From Treponema sp. UBA1798 (lineage in GTDB: Bacteria > Spirochaetota > Spirochaetia > Treponematales > Treponemataceae): a stretch of 7,602 nt of DNA. Location: contig DCFS01000236.1 of NCBI GenBank assembly GCA_002319875.1, positions 3,821 through 11,422 on the forward strand. The letters run 5' to 3'. Below, one piece after another: positions 1 to 6,115 of this stretch; positions within the stretch are counted from its first letter, which is position 1, and each line of letters starts with the position of its first letter. The notes beneath the pieces were generated by a model that saw nothing but the letters and a program-made list of their open reading frames with translations, searched no databases and had not been told where the DNA came from. Made by a program: the position numbers and the translations under genes.

Positions 1-44
1 CCGTATAGTACTGCCGGAATTCCCGATAAAATAATATGTTCCAT
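1..44 (-). CDS. Partial CDS: N-terminus of a probable alpha/beta hydrolase, running off the left edge
   Basis: On the minus strand an ATG at 44-42 opens a frame that stays open to the window edge and reads MEHIILSGIPAVLYG. A good Shine-Dalgarno (AAGGA, complement of 52-56) lies 7 bases upstream, which makes the start credible. The short sequence resembles the first residues of a group of small alpha/beta-hydrolase-fold proteins that begin with a '(N/S)GIPAVLYG' strand, followed by an HG oxyanion motif. That motif would lie outside the window, so the function rests on 15 residues and family memory only. The gene is transcribed away from the sulfur-metabolism genes to its right, from the divergent region 45-387. 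The catalytic triad cannot be checked here. Confidence 0.55.
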   Translation of the reverse strand, partial: MEHIILSGIPAVLY

Positions 45-108
45 AGTATGATCCTTACTTTATAGTTTTGTTCGTGAAGATATAAAACCACAGCCCCTGG
101 CGTAAAAT

Positions 109-123
109 GCGGTATGATACCGC
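109..123. promoter_or_regulatory. Perfect 15-bp palindrome (operator candidate)
   Basis: GCGGTAT-G-ATACCGC has two perfect 7-base arms around a single base. It lies 65 bases upstream of the leftward hydrolase start. It could be a dimer-binding operator for that gene or, in RNA, a short hairpin. On the minus strand it is followed by only ATTTT, so it is a poor terminator. No regulator for it is identified. Confidence 0.35.
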
Positions 124-166
124 CGCCGTTAAAAAATGAGCTGCAGATATGAAAAAACAAAGGCAA

Positions 167-183
167 CCTGAAATAATTTCAGG
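167..183. promoter_or_regulatory. Perfect 17-bp palindrome (operator candidate)
   Basis: CCTGAAA-TAA-TTTCAGG has two perfect 7-base arms around three bases. It is immediately followed by a second, looser pair, ACGGAA (184-189) and TTCCGT (196-201). There is no T-run on either strand, so a protein-binding site is more likely than a terminator. It lies between the two divergent genes and could serve either one. Confidence 0.35.
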
Positions 184-314
184 ACGGAAAAAACGTTCCG
201 TACGTTATAAAAAGTAAGTACATATGTATTTTACCGGCGGAAACGGACCAGGTCAAGCACAAGTCCGTTTACAAGCAGGAATGCATCACGCAGGCCGTCC
301 CTTCGCATTCCGGC

Positions 315-343
315 TTGACAGTGGACATTGCAAATATTAAACT
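315..343 (+). promoter_or_regulatory. Probable sigma70-type promoter for the sulfur-enzyme operon
   Basis: A perfect -35 hexamer TTGACA (315-320) is followed after 17 bases by TAAACT (338-343), which matches four of six -10 consensus bases. Transcription would start near 350, giving a leader of about 38 bases before the ATG at 388. A GGGGG run at 377-381, six bases before the ATG, is the probable ribosome site. Confidence 0.5.
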
Positions 344-387
344 ACTGGATAACTGGGTAATAAGACTATATACTATGGGGGCGCAGA

Positions 388-1533
388 ATGAGCTATTCGT
401 TAAGGACAAAATGTATTACCGGTAATCCTGACTACAAGGCGCACGATAATACGGGATGTATCAGTGTACCGATATACCAGTCGGCGACTTATGCACATCC
501 GGCCCTGGGGCAGAGTACCGGGTTCGACTATTCCAGGCTGCAGAATCCGACGAGAGAATATGCCGAACATCTGGTTGCATCACTCGACGGTACCGCTCAC
601 GGATTTGCTTTTTCAAGCGGCATGGCCGCTGTCACTGCACTGTTCGATACGTTCGATAGTGGGGATCATATCATCGCATCCGATGACCTTTACGGCGGTT
701 CCATACGCCTGTTCGACAGTATAGAAAAAAGGAACGGAATATCCGTATCCTACTGCGATACTTCCGATCAGGAAAACATAGCAAAGCTCATACGGAAAAA
801 TACGAAGGCAGTTTTTATAGAAACACCGGGCAATCCGACCATGCTCATCACCGACATCCGGAAAACTGCAGCACTGGCACACAGCGCCGGTGCACTGCTC
901 TGTGTCGACAACACGTTTCTTTCCCCATATTTTCAGCAGCCTGTCGGACTGGGTGCTGACGCGGTTATTCAGAGCGGCACGAAGTTCCTGTGCGGGCATA
1001 ACGATACGCTCGCCGGTTTCATCACCACCAGTAACGAAACACTTGCCGAAAAACTTTCATTCGTCATAAAAACAACAGGTGCCGGACTTGCTCCGTTCGA
1101 CAGCTGGCTGGTAATCCGCGGTATAAAAACACTCGCCGTACGTATGGAAGCACAGCAGAAAACTGCCTGCCGGATAGCACAATGGCTTAAAACACAACAA
1201 AAAGTTTCAAAAGTACTGTATCCCGGGCTTAAGGAACATCCGGGATATGATATTAACAAATCTCAGACAACAGGCTGCGGCAGCATGATGTCATTCTACG
1301 TTGACGGCGCAGAGACCGCAGAAAATATTCTCCGCAAAGTCCGCCTGATACGGTTCGCAGAAAGCCTCGGCGGAACGGAATCGCTCATCACCTACCCTGT
1401 GACGCAGACTCACGCAGACGTACCGGAAAAAGACCGGCTGCGCAGAGGGATTACCGATAAACTCCTGAGACTTTCAGTCGGGCTGGAAGATGCCGGGGAT
1501 CTTATCGCTGATATCGCGCAGACGCTGGCATAA
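388..1533 (+). CDS. metB: Cys/Met-metabolism PLP enzyme, cystathionine gamma-synthase/gamma-lyase type
   Basis: This 381-residue protein is a cytosolic fold-type I PLP enzyme of the trans-sulfuration family (E. coli MetB is 386). Visible landmarks are Y48 and R50 in YSR (phosphate grip from the partner subunit), SSGMAA at 76-81, Y102 in LYGG (stacks on the cofactor ring), D174 in VDNTF (pyridine nitrogen), K199 in SGTKF (Schiff-base lysine), ESLGG at 325-329 and R361 in RLSVG (substrate carboxylate). E325 is typical of cystathionine gamma-synthases and gamma-lyases rather than MetC-type beta-lyases. G104 stands where methionine gamma-lyases carry a cysteine. A gamma-synthase joins O-acylhomoserine to cysteine; a gamma-lyase cleaves cystathionine. 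The sequence cannot separate these, nor exclude O-acetylhomoserine sulfhydrylase activity, so the symbol is tentative. The next gene encodes a beta-lyase type enzyme, which favours the synthase role. A GGGGG ribosome site precedes the ATG. Confidence 0.88.
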   Translation: MSYSLRTKCITGNPDYKAHDNTGCISVPIYQSATYAHPALGQSTGFDYSRLQNPTREYAEHLVASLDGTAHGFAFSSGMAAVTALFDTFDSGDHIIASDDLYGGSIRLFDSIEKRNGISVSYCDTSDQENIAKLIRKNTKAVFIETPGNPTMLITDIRKTAALAHSAGALLCVDNTFLSPYFQQPVGLGADAVIQSGTKFLCGHNDTLAGFITTSNETLAEKLSFVIKTTGAGLAPFDSWLVIRGIKTLAVRMEAQQKTACRIAQWLKTQQKVSKVLYPGLKEHPGYDINKSQTTGCGSMMSFYVDGAETAENILRKVRLIRFAESLGGTESLITYPVTQTHADVPEKDRLRRGITDKLLRLSVGLEDAGDLIADIAQTLA

Positions 1534-1547
1534 CAGAATAATCAGAT

Positions 1548-1573
1548 CCGGCACATACCGATTACGATGCCGG
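1548..1573. repeat. Small inverted repeat between the two PLP-enzyme genes
   Basis: CCGGCA (1548-1553) and TGCCGG (1568-1573) form a perfect six-base inverted repeat separated by 14 bases. It lies 14 bases after the first enzyme's stop. No T-run follows, so it does not look like an intrinsic terminator. It could stabilise the end of the upstream reading frame in a shared transcript. Confidence 0.3.
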
Positions 1574-1635
1574 AATGTAATCCGCGGATCCCCGATATAA
1601 CCGGAAACCGCAGACAGACGGCAAAAGGATTAAAT

Positions 1636-2811
1636 ATGAACACATACGATTTTGATGTACCGGCAGACAGACACAATACCGACTGTCTGAAATATGATTT
1701 TGCCGCGGAACGGCATAAACCGGCGGACGCACTCCCCTTCTGGGTCGCGGATATGGATTTTTCCACGGCACCGGAGATTATTGAAGCTGTCATACAGCGG
1801 ACACGCCATGGAATATTCGGCTATACAGACGTCAAAGACCACTATTACGACGCCGTTGCCTGCTGGTATACAACACGCTTCGGTTATACTCCTGCCAGGG
1901 AATCGCTCATCGTAACCCCCGGTATAGTGTTTGCACTCTGCTGTGCACTGTATGCCTGTACGAAACCGGGAGACGCAGTGCTGATCCAGCCGCCTGTGTA
2001 TTACCCGTTCAGGCAATCCATCGCCGCACAGGAAAGACGGGTCATAACCAGTGCGCTGGTAAACAACAGCGGACGTTACGAAACCGACTTTGCCGACTTC
2101 GAAAAAAAAATCAGGGACAACAAGGTAAAGCTCTTTGTTTTATGCAGTCCCCATAATCCTGTCGGACGAGTATGGAAAAGGGAAGAACTGGAACGGACCG
2201 CGGAAATATGTCTCAGGTACGGAGTAACCATCTTTGCGGACGAAATACACAGCGATTTCGTATTCGGAGAAAACCGGCATACGCCGCTGCCGTCTCTGTC
2301 AAAAGAAGTCGAAAAAATTACGGTCTGGGGAACGGCGCCGACTAAGACATTCAACCTTGCAGGGCTCCAGATTTCCGACATATTCATAGCGGACAGAGAT
2401 TTAAACCGCGCGTTTCATAAAGCGCTCGATGCGTCCGGGTACAGCCAGCCGAATGCGCTCGGACTTACCGCTGCCGAAGCCGCATACCGCGACGGAGGCC
2501 CCTGGTTCGATGCAGTCAAAGCCTATATAGAAATCAATATGGAAAAAACAGCTGCTTTCTTCCGTGAAAAGAAAACACGGATTACAACGGAAAAAACCGA
2601 GGGTACGTATCTCATGTGGCTTGACTGCAGGCAACTCGGTCTTGCACCGGACGTACTCGACGATCTTGTTCTCAACAGAGCAAAACTCTGGCTGGACAGC
2701 GGACGCATATTCGGAAAAGAAGGAGAAGGCTTTCAGCGTATCAATACGGCATGTCCCTGGACCTGCCTGGAAAAAGGAATTGGACAGCTTGCTGCCGCCG
2801 TACAGGCATAG
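1636..2811 (+). CDS. patB: MalY/PatB family aminotransferase-fold C-S lyase (cystathionine beta-lyase)
   Basis: This 391-residue PLP enzyme has the usual family length (MalY about 390, T. denticola cystalysin 399). It cleaves the C-S bond of cystathionine to homocysteine, pyruvate and ammonia; some relatives, such as cystalysin, also desulfurate cysteine to H2S. Diagnostic motifs are WVADMDF at 36-42, PVYYPF at 120-125 with Y123 near the cofactor, SPHNPVGRVW at 171-180 with N174, ADEIH at 201-205 with D202, TAPTKTFNLAG at 233-243 with Schiff-base K237, EGTYLMW at 322-328, and FQRIN at 366-370 with carboxylate-binding R368. An upstream ATG at 1567 is in frame but has no ribosome site. The ATG at 1636 has AAAAGGA at 1623-1629, six bases away, and gives the family N-terminus. 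It follows the previous gene by 102 bases on the same strand, probably as an operon converting O-acylhomoserine and cysteine to homocysteine. Confidence 0.9.
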   Translation: MNTYDFDVPADRHNTDCLKYDFAAERHKPADALPFWVADMDFSTAPEIIEAVIQRTRHGIFGYTDVKDHYYDAVACWYTTRFGYTPARESLIVTPGIVFALCCALYACTKPGDAVLIQPPVYYPFRQSIAAQERRVITSALVNNSGRYETDFADFEKKIRDNKVKLFVLCSPHNPVGRVWKREELERTAEICLRYGVTIFADEIHSDFVFGENRHTPLPSLSKEVEKITVWGTAPTKTFNLAGLQISDIFIADRDLNRAFHKALDASGYSQPNALGLTAAEAAYRDGGPWFDAVKAYIEINMEKTAAFFREKKTRITTEKTEGTYLMWLDCRQLGLAPDVLDDLVLNRAKLWLDSGRIFGKEGEGFQRINTACPWTCLEKGIGQLAAAVQA

Positions 2812-2894
2812 AATAGAGCAGAAAACAGATGCAGCGCAGAAGCTGATAAAACAGATTTCCCTGTAAACCACATAATTTCTACACAATTACGTTC

Positions 2895-2900
2895 TATAAT
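2895..2900 (+). promoter_or_regulatory. Consensus -10 box TATAAT
   Basis: A perfect TATAAT lies 84 bases after the end of the C-S lyase gene and 75 bases before the next ATG. No good -35 hexamer is visible at 16-18 bases (ATAATT at 17). If active, it would drive the signal-peptide ORF and possibly the histidine kinase, with a leader containing the hairpin at 2930-2947. Confidence 0.4.
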
Positions 2901-2929
2901 TTGTATAGTAAAGCCTGAGGATTCCGGTT

Positions 2930-2961
2930 TGCGCCTTTGCCGGCGCACAAATTCCTTTTTT
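2930..2961 (+). terminator. Leader hairpin plus T-tract (attenuator or weak terminator)
   Basis: TGCGCC (2930-2935) and GGCGCA (2942-2947) form a perfect six-base GC-rich stem with the loop TTTGCC. A pyrimidine-rich tract ending in six T residues (2956-2961) follows. It lies downstream of TATAAT and just upstream of the Shine-Dalgarno at 2965-2969. It could end read-through from the sulfur operon or attenuate the new transcript. The T-tract begins several bases after the stem, which makes it a weak terminator. Confidence 0.35.
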
Positions 2962-2975
2962 ACAGGAGTATACGA

Positions 2976-3215
2976 ATGAAATTCTTTTCGCAGAAAAAAA
3001 CAGTTCCGGCGGTACTTTTTGCAGTACTGTTCGCACTTTATGTACCGGTACGGATGGCAGCGCAGACTGGCTTGTCCGGACTCAATACGATAAAACCGGC
3101 AATGAATACCGGATTCTTGTACTGCTGGCATCGAGACCAGGTAAAATTTTTACCAGGGAAGAAATTGCAGAACATACCGGAAACGACGGTTCTGTCTGTT
3201 CAGACAGGTCCATAG
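2976..3215 (+). CDS. Signal-peptide ORF fused out of frame to regulator DNA (gene remnant)
   Basis: The ATG at 2976 has a strong Shine-Dalgarno (AGGAG, 2965-2969) six bases upstream. The first 30 residues form a convincing export signal: MKFFSQKK, a hydrophobic core VPAVLFAVLFALYVPV, then RMAAQ, a possible signal peptidase I site after MAA. After about residue 32 the frame has no recognisable character and ends at residue 79. From about 3095 the DNA encodes a response-regulator domain in a different frame. I infer that the 5' end of an exported-protein gene was joined to the tail of a regulator gene by deletion. An in-frame ATG at 2937 has no ribosome site and was not used. The identity of the original exported protein is unknown. 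A small secreted peptide may still be made. Confidence 0.45.
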   Translation: MKFFSQKKTVPAVLFAVLFALYVPVRMAAQTGLSGLNTIKPAMNTGFLYCWHRDQVKFLPGKKLQNIPETTVLSVQTGP

Positions 3216-3316
3216 ACCTTCATATAAAAAATCTGCGGAAAAAACTTTCAGATGATTCCAGGAATCCGAAATATATCGAAACAGTATACGGCATGGGTTA
3301 CCGCTGCATACTGTAG
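3095..3316 (+). pseudogene. Truncated OmpR-family response regulator: C-terminal winged helix only
   Basis: The frame ending with TAG at 3314-3316 encodes TGNEYRILVLLASRPGKIF, then TREEIAEHTG, DRSIDLHIKNLRKKLSDD and KYIETVYGMGYRCIL. This is the Trans_reg_C effector domain from its first helix to the final wing hairpin. The N-terminal receiver domain (about 120 residues) and the effector domain's first beta-strands are absent. The frame is open back to 2912 but contains no ATG, GTG or TTG before the domain, and the upstream DNA instead encodes a signal peptide in another frame. The remnant therefore probably yields no functional regulator. The matched histidine kinase begins 14 bases downstream, the classic regulator-kinase order. 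The ancestor was most likely a PhoB/BaeR-like DNA-binding regulator. Confidence 0.75.
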
Positions 3317-3329
3317 GACACAATACATT

Positions 3330-4580
3330 ATGAAACAGAGAATTCCATTACACAGACTGACGATGAAACACCGTCTTATTCTTTTCTACACAGTATGCAT
3401 CAGTCTTGCGATGATTGTTCTCACAGCCGGAATCAGCCGGTTTACCCGGGTACTGTTTTCCCGGCTTATCGGGGAAACGATCTCGGAAAAACGCAGCGAA
3501 ATACAACGCTCCCTTTCCGAACTGTATAATCCATTGTCCATGCAGTTTGATGTAAAAACAATCGAAGCACTCGGCATGCATTTTACGCACGAAGGATATA
3601 TCGTTACCGTCACCGATATGCAGGGAAATACCGTCTGGGACGCCCGGATATGTAACATGTCTGAATGTACCAGAGTGCTGGACGAAATCCGCAGCCGCAT
3701 GGAAAGATTCAGCGGATCAGACGGTACTCCAAAGCTTCTGGAGTTTCCGCTCCGGTATGCCGGCAGGACTGTTGGATACGCAGCGGTAGAAACGTTCGGA
3801 CCGCTGTTCTACAGCAGAGGGGAATCCGTCTTTCTTTTTTCACTGAACAGAGTCCTTTTTACAGCCATCGCCGTTTTTACCGCAGTCAGCATCGCCATAG
3901 CAGTTATGCTTGCCACGTTCATTCTGAACGAGGCGGATAAAAACCAGCGGCAGCTTACAGCCGACGTAGCCCACGAACTGCGGACACCACTCACATGTCT
4001 TCAGGGAAGTATAGAGGCTCTGACGGATGGAATATGGGAAGCAACCCCTCAGCGGCTTGCCGACTGCAGTTCAGAAATCCAGCAGCTTTCCAAACTGGTA
4101 ACAGACCTTTCACTGCTGACCGATATAGAATGGCAGTACGTAAAACTGCATAAAACGGATTTCGATCTGTCTGAACTTCTTAGAACAACTGCGGAACAGT
4201 TCCATGGAGCGGCCCTCCAGAAAGGTATACCTATCATACTTGACCTGCAGCCTGAAACGGTGTACGCGGACTACGACCGTATCAGACAGGTTTTCGTAAA
4301 TATTCTGTCCAACGCCCTCAAATATACGGACATCGGCAGTATTACAATCAGAAACAGCGGACGTGAAACGGATATTTCCGATACAGGCATCGGGATAGCC
4401 TCCGGCGAACTCCCGCATATTTTTGAACGTTTTTACCGTGCGGATAAATCCCGGGCCCGTACGACGGGAGGCACCGGTATCGGTCTTACCATAGCATTTG
4501 CGCTGGTAAAAGCTCACGGCGGAGATATCAGAGTCGAAAGCTCCCCGGGACGAGGCAGTACGTTCAGGGTATTTCTGTAA
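3330..4580 (+). CDS. Membrane sensor histidine kinase without a HAMP domain
   Basis: This 416-residue kinase has a short cytoplasmic N-terminus, membrane segment 1 at about 14-36, an extracytoplasmic sensor of about 130 residues, and membrane segment 2 at about 171-198. It then has the HisKA helix with phospho-acceptor H215 (DVAHELRTP) and an HATPase_c domain with N-box N324/N328 (NILSNALKY), G1 DTGIGI at 351-356, F-box FERFYR at 365-370 and G2 GGTGIGLT at 380-387. All catalytic landmarks are intact. Only about 13 residues separate membrane segment 2 from the H-box; BaeS-like relatives normally carry a HAMP domain of about 50 residues there. The ATG at 3330 is chosen because it follows the regulator stop by 13 bases with AGGA at 3315-3318. 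An upstream in-frame ATG at 3252 lies inside the regulator frame and adds no expected sequence. Its cognate regulator is truncated, so it is probably an orphan; the signal sensed is unknown. Confidence 0.88.
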   Translation: MKQRIPLHRLTMKHRLILFYTVCISLAMIVLTAGISRFTRVLFSRLIGETISEKRSEIQRSLSELYNPLSMQFDVKTIEALGMHFTHEGYIVTVTDMQGNTVWDARICNMSECTRVLDEIRSRMERFSGSDGTPKLLEFPLRYAGRTVGYAAVETFGPLFYSRGESVFLFSLNRVLFTAIAVFTAVSIAIAVMLATFILNEADKNQRQLTADVAHELRTPLTCLQGSIEALTDGIWEATPQRLADCSSEIQQLSKLVTDLSLLTDIEWQYVKLHKTDFDLSELLRTTAEQFHGAALQKGIPIILDLQPETVYADYDRIRQVFVNILSNALKYTDIGSITIRNSGRETDISDTGIGIASGELPHIFERFYRADKSRARTTGGTGIGLTIAFALVKAHGGDIRVESSPGRGSTFRVFL

Positions 4581-4611
4581 CAATCCCGGCAGAAAAATAC
4601 GGTAATCTCTG

Positions 4612-4628
4612 TATAATACATTCAGGAG
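4612..4628 (+). promoter_or_regulatory. -10-like box and ribosome binding site ahead of the deacylase gene
   Basis: A perfect TATAAT at 4612-4617 is followed closely by AGGAG at 4624-4628, six bases before the ATG at 4635. Transcription from this box would start at or inside the Shine-Dalgarno, leaving almost no leader. No -35 is visible either (GCAGAA at 17 bases). The ribosome site is convincing; the promoter is doubtful, and co-transcription with the kinase gene is equally likely. Confidence 0.4.
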
Positions 4629-4634
4629 CAGGAA

Positions 4635-6014
4635 ATGGCAGAATCAGAACGGATACTGATAAAAAATGCAGAAATCATCGACCCTGAGCAGGGCATACAG
4701 TTCAGAGGGTGCCTTGTTATCGAAAACGGATTATTCAGTGAAATACTGCGGGGGAAACTGCCGGACAGCATCGCCGTGCAGCAGGAAATCATAGACGCAC
4801 AAGGACTTACCGTGTCACCGGGATTTATTGATATTCACGCACATACGGACGGATATGTATTCAATGCGGAAAAAGAACTTGCACAGGGGGTCACGACGGT
4901 CGCCTGCGGTAACTGCGGTATAAGCCCGGCAAAAGATATCGGAGTCTTTTATGATGAACAGGACCGAAAGGGTTTTCCGGTAAATCAGACTGCATTCGTC
5001 GGGCATTCGTTTACCCTGCGGAAACAGGCCGGCATTCGGGGAACCGGAGAAGCCGCTTCGGATGCTCAGATCGAAACCATGCAGCATCTGGCTGCAGAAG
5101 GACTCGACAACGGAGCCTGCGGAATATCATTCGGCATCCAGTATGCTCCGGGAACGACAACCCGTGAGTTTACGGAAGTTGCACGGGTTACAGCCGGCCG
5201 CGGAAAACCTGTCGCCGTACATACCCGGCTCAATTTTCCGAACGATTTCGATTCTCTGAAGGAAACGCTTGATATTGCAAAAAACACCGGCGCGACCGTA
5301 ATCGTTTCTCATCTTTCCTATATGTTTGCTGACGGCAGAATGGACCGGTGCCTGGAACTGATTGCCGGGTATCAGGAACAGGGGTATAACATACAGGCCG
5401 ACAGCGGTATGTATACCGCCTTTTCTACAATGGCAGGTTCAACCTGTTATGATGACGACCAGATACGGGTAAACCATTGGGATTACGGTAACTTTCTTGC
5501 ATCCGGCGGCAGGTATGCCGGACGGTATCTGAACCGGGAAACTTTTGAATATATCAGAAAATACGAACCGGATACCAACATTATCTGTTTTACCGGCGTC
5601 GAAGAAGATATATATAAGGCACTGCGGTACAAAGATGTGATGGTATCTTCCGACAGCGGAAAGGCGCTCCCGGGACAGGGGCATCCTCAGGATGCGGCAG
5701 TATTCGCCCGTTTTTTCCGCATTATGGTCAGAGAACGGAAGGAGCTTTCCCTGATTGAAGGAGTCAGGCGCTGCACACTGCTTCCCGCAAAGGTTCTCGG
5801 CCTTAAAGACCGCGGCAGAATGGCAGCAGGAGCAATAGCGGATCTGGTTATATTCGATCCGTCCGTAATACGCGAGCGCGCTGATTTTCCTGGCAGGGGT
5901 AATCCCGACCTGCCGCCGGACGGTATCAGCTATGTATTCGTAAACGGCAAATGCGCCGTCAGGAACGGAAAACGGGACCATACGGTAAATGCCGGAAAGG
6001 CAATCCGGCTGTAA
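4635..6014 (+). CDS. N-acyl-D-amino-acid deacylase (D-aminoacylase family amidohydrolase)
   Basis: This 459-residue amidohydrolase-superfamily enzyme is predicted to remove the acyl group from N-acyl-D-amino acids, releasing the free D-amino acid and a carboxylate; no signal peptide is visible. An N-terminal beta-sandwich strand (LIKNAEIIDP) leads into the TIM barrel at PGFIDIHAHTD. Counterparts of all Alcaligenes D-aminoacylase metal and catalytic residues are visible: H68 and H70 (HAH), C94 (GNCGISP), H196 (VHTR), H226 (VSHLSYM) and D340 (SSDS). C94 is characteristic of this family, which uses a cysteine ligand. The C-terminus (IADLVIFDP, then YVFVNGKCAVRNGK) closes the sandwich. At 459 residues it is somewhat short for the family (roughly 480-530). 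The usual HPR near the active site reads HPQ (350-352), so substrate choice may differ. The start is supported by AGGAG six bases upstream. The kinase gene ends 54 bases before. Plausible substrates are acylated D-amino acids from peptidoglycan or host debris, but this is inference. Confidence 0.85.
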   Translation: MAESERILIKNAEIIDPEQGIQFRGCLVIENGLFSEILRGKLPDSIAVQQEIIDAQGLTVSPGFIDIHAHTDGYVFNAEKELAQGVTTVACGNCGISPAKDIGVFYDEQDRKGFPVNQTAFVGHSFTLRKQAGIRGTGEAASDAQIETMQHLAAEGLDNGACGISFGIQYAPGTTTREFTEVARVTAGRGKPVAVHTRLNFPNDFDSLKETLDIAKNTGATVIVSHLSYMFADGRMDRCLELIAGYQEQGYNIQADSGMYTAFSTMAGSTCYDDDQIRVNHWDYGNFLASGGRYAGRYLNRETFEYIRKYEPDTNIICFTGVEEDIYKALRYKDVMVSSDSGKALPGQGHPQDAAVFARFFRIMVRERKELSLIEGVRRCTLLPAKVLGLKDRGRMAAGAIADLVIFDPSVIRERADFPGRGNPDLPPDGISYVFVNGKCAVRNGKRDHTVNAGKAIRL

Positions 6015-6019
6015 GCAAT

Positions 6020-6045
6020 CCTGTGCGGACAGCCGGCCGGACAGG
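6020..6045. repeat. GC-rich inverted repeat in the convergent gap
   Basis: CCTGT (6020-6024) and ACAGG (6041-6045) flank a GC-rich core containing CCGGCCGG (6033-6040). It lies just after the deacylase stop, in the 101-base gap before the oppositely oriented tetR stop. This is where a bidirectional terminator would be expected. No T-run follows on either strand, so I call it only a possible mRNA 3'-end structure. Confidence 0.25.
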
Positions 6046-6115
6046 GCACACGGGAAAGATGCCGTTCTGTGTAAAGTTTCCGGCTACCCCGTCCATCGTA
6101 AAAATCGGGAAAACG

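Larger units (their letters stand above)
45..387. other. Divergent intergenic region, 343 bp, no convincing gene
   Basis: This stretch separates the leftward hydrolase start from the rightward sulfur-enzyme gene. It contains three perfect palindromes (109-123, 167-183, 219-228), an ACGGAA/TTCCGT pair at 184-189 and 196-201, and a promoter at 315-343; these are listed separately. The only ORFs are very short: 22 codons at 149-217, 38 codons at 224-340, and 25 codons on the minus strand at 308-231. None has a good ribosome site or a family resemblance. I looked for a SAM riboswitch or T-box, plausible upstream of a methionine-pathway gene, and could not recognise the conserved core of either. 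Confidence 0.6.

Noticed and set aside
224..340. 38-codon plus-strand ORF and an overlapping 25-codon minus-strand ORF (308-231)
   Set aside because: No ribosome site or family resemblance; the plus-strand ORF overlaps the best promoter of the next gene, and both are short enough to be chance.
45..387. SAM riboswitch or T-box upstream of the methionine-pathway genes
   Set aside because: A GGCAACCTG stretch near 162 briefly suggested the SAM-I core, but the flanking stems and remaining conserved segments are not present.
1567..1635. In-frame upstream ATG for the C-S lyase
   Set aside because: No Shine-Dalgarno, and the 23 added residues are unlike the family; the ATG at 1636 has AAAAGGA at good spacing.
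2401..2886. 161-codon minus-strand ORF
   Set aside because: Antisense shadow of the C-S lyase C-terminus, with cysteine- and serine-rich composition typical of spurious frames.
2991..2997. A7 run as a programmed frameshift site joining the signal-peptide ORF to the winged helix
   Set aside because: Slippage there would skip the hydrophobic signal core, and the codon phase does not make a standard slippery heptamer; a deletion junction further downstream explains the data better.
3252..3329. Upstream ATG for the histidine kinase
   Set aside because: It lies inside the winged-helix coding frame and adds 26 residues with no kinase N-terminal character; 3330 gives the usual short basic N-terminus before the first membrane segment.
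4110..4583. 157-codon minus-strand ORF
   Set aside because: Antisense shadow of the kinase HisKA/HATPase domains; no independent support.
5439..5981. 180-codon minus-strand ORF
   Set aside because: It lies wholly inside the deacylase gene in another frame; it has no ribosome site or family motif, while the plus-strand frame carries all catalytic residues.
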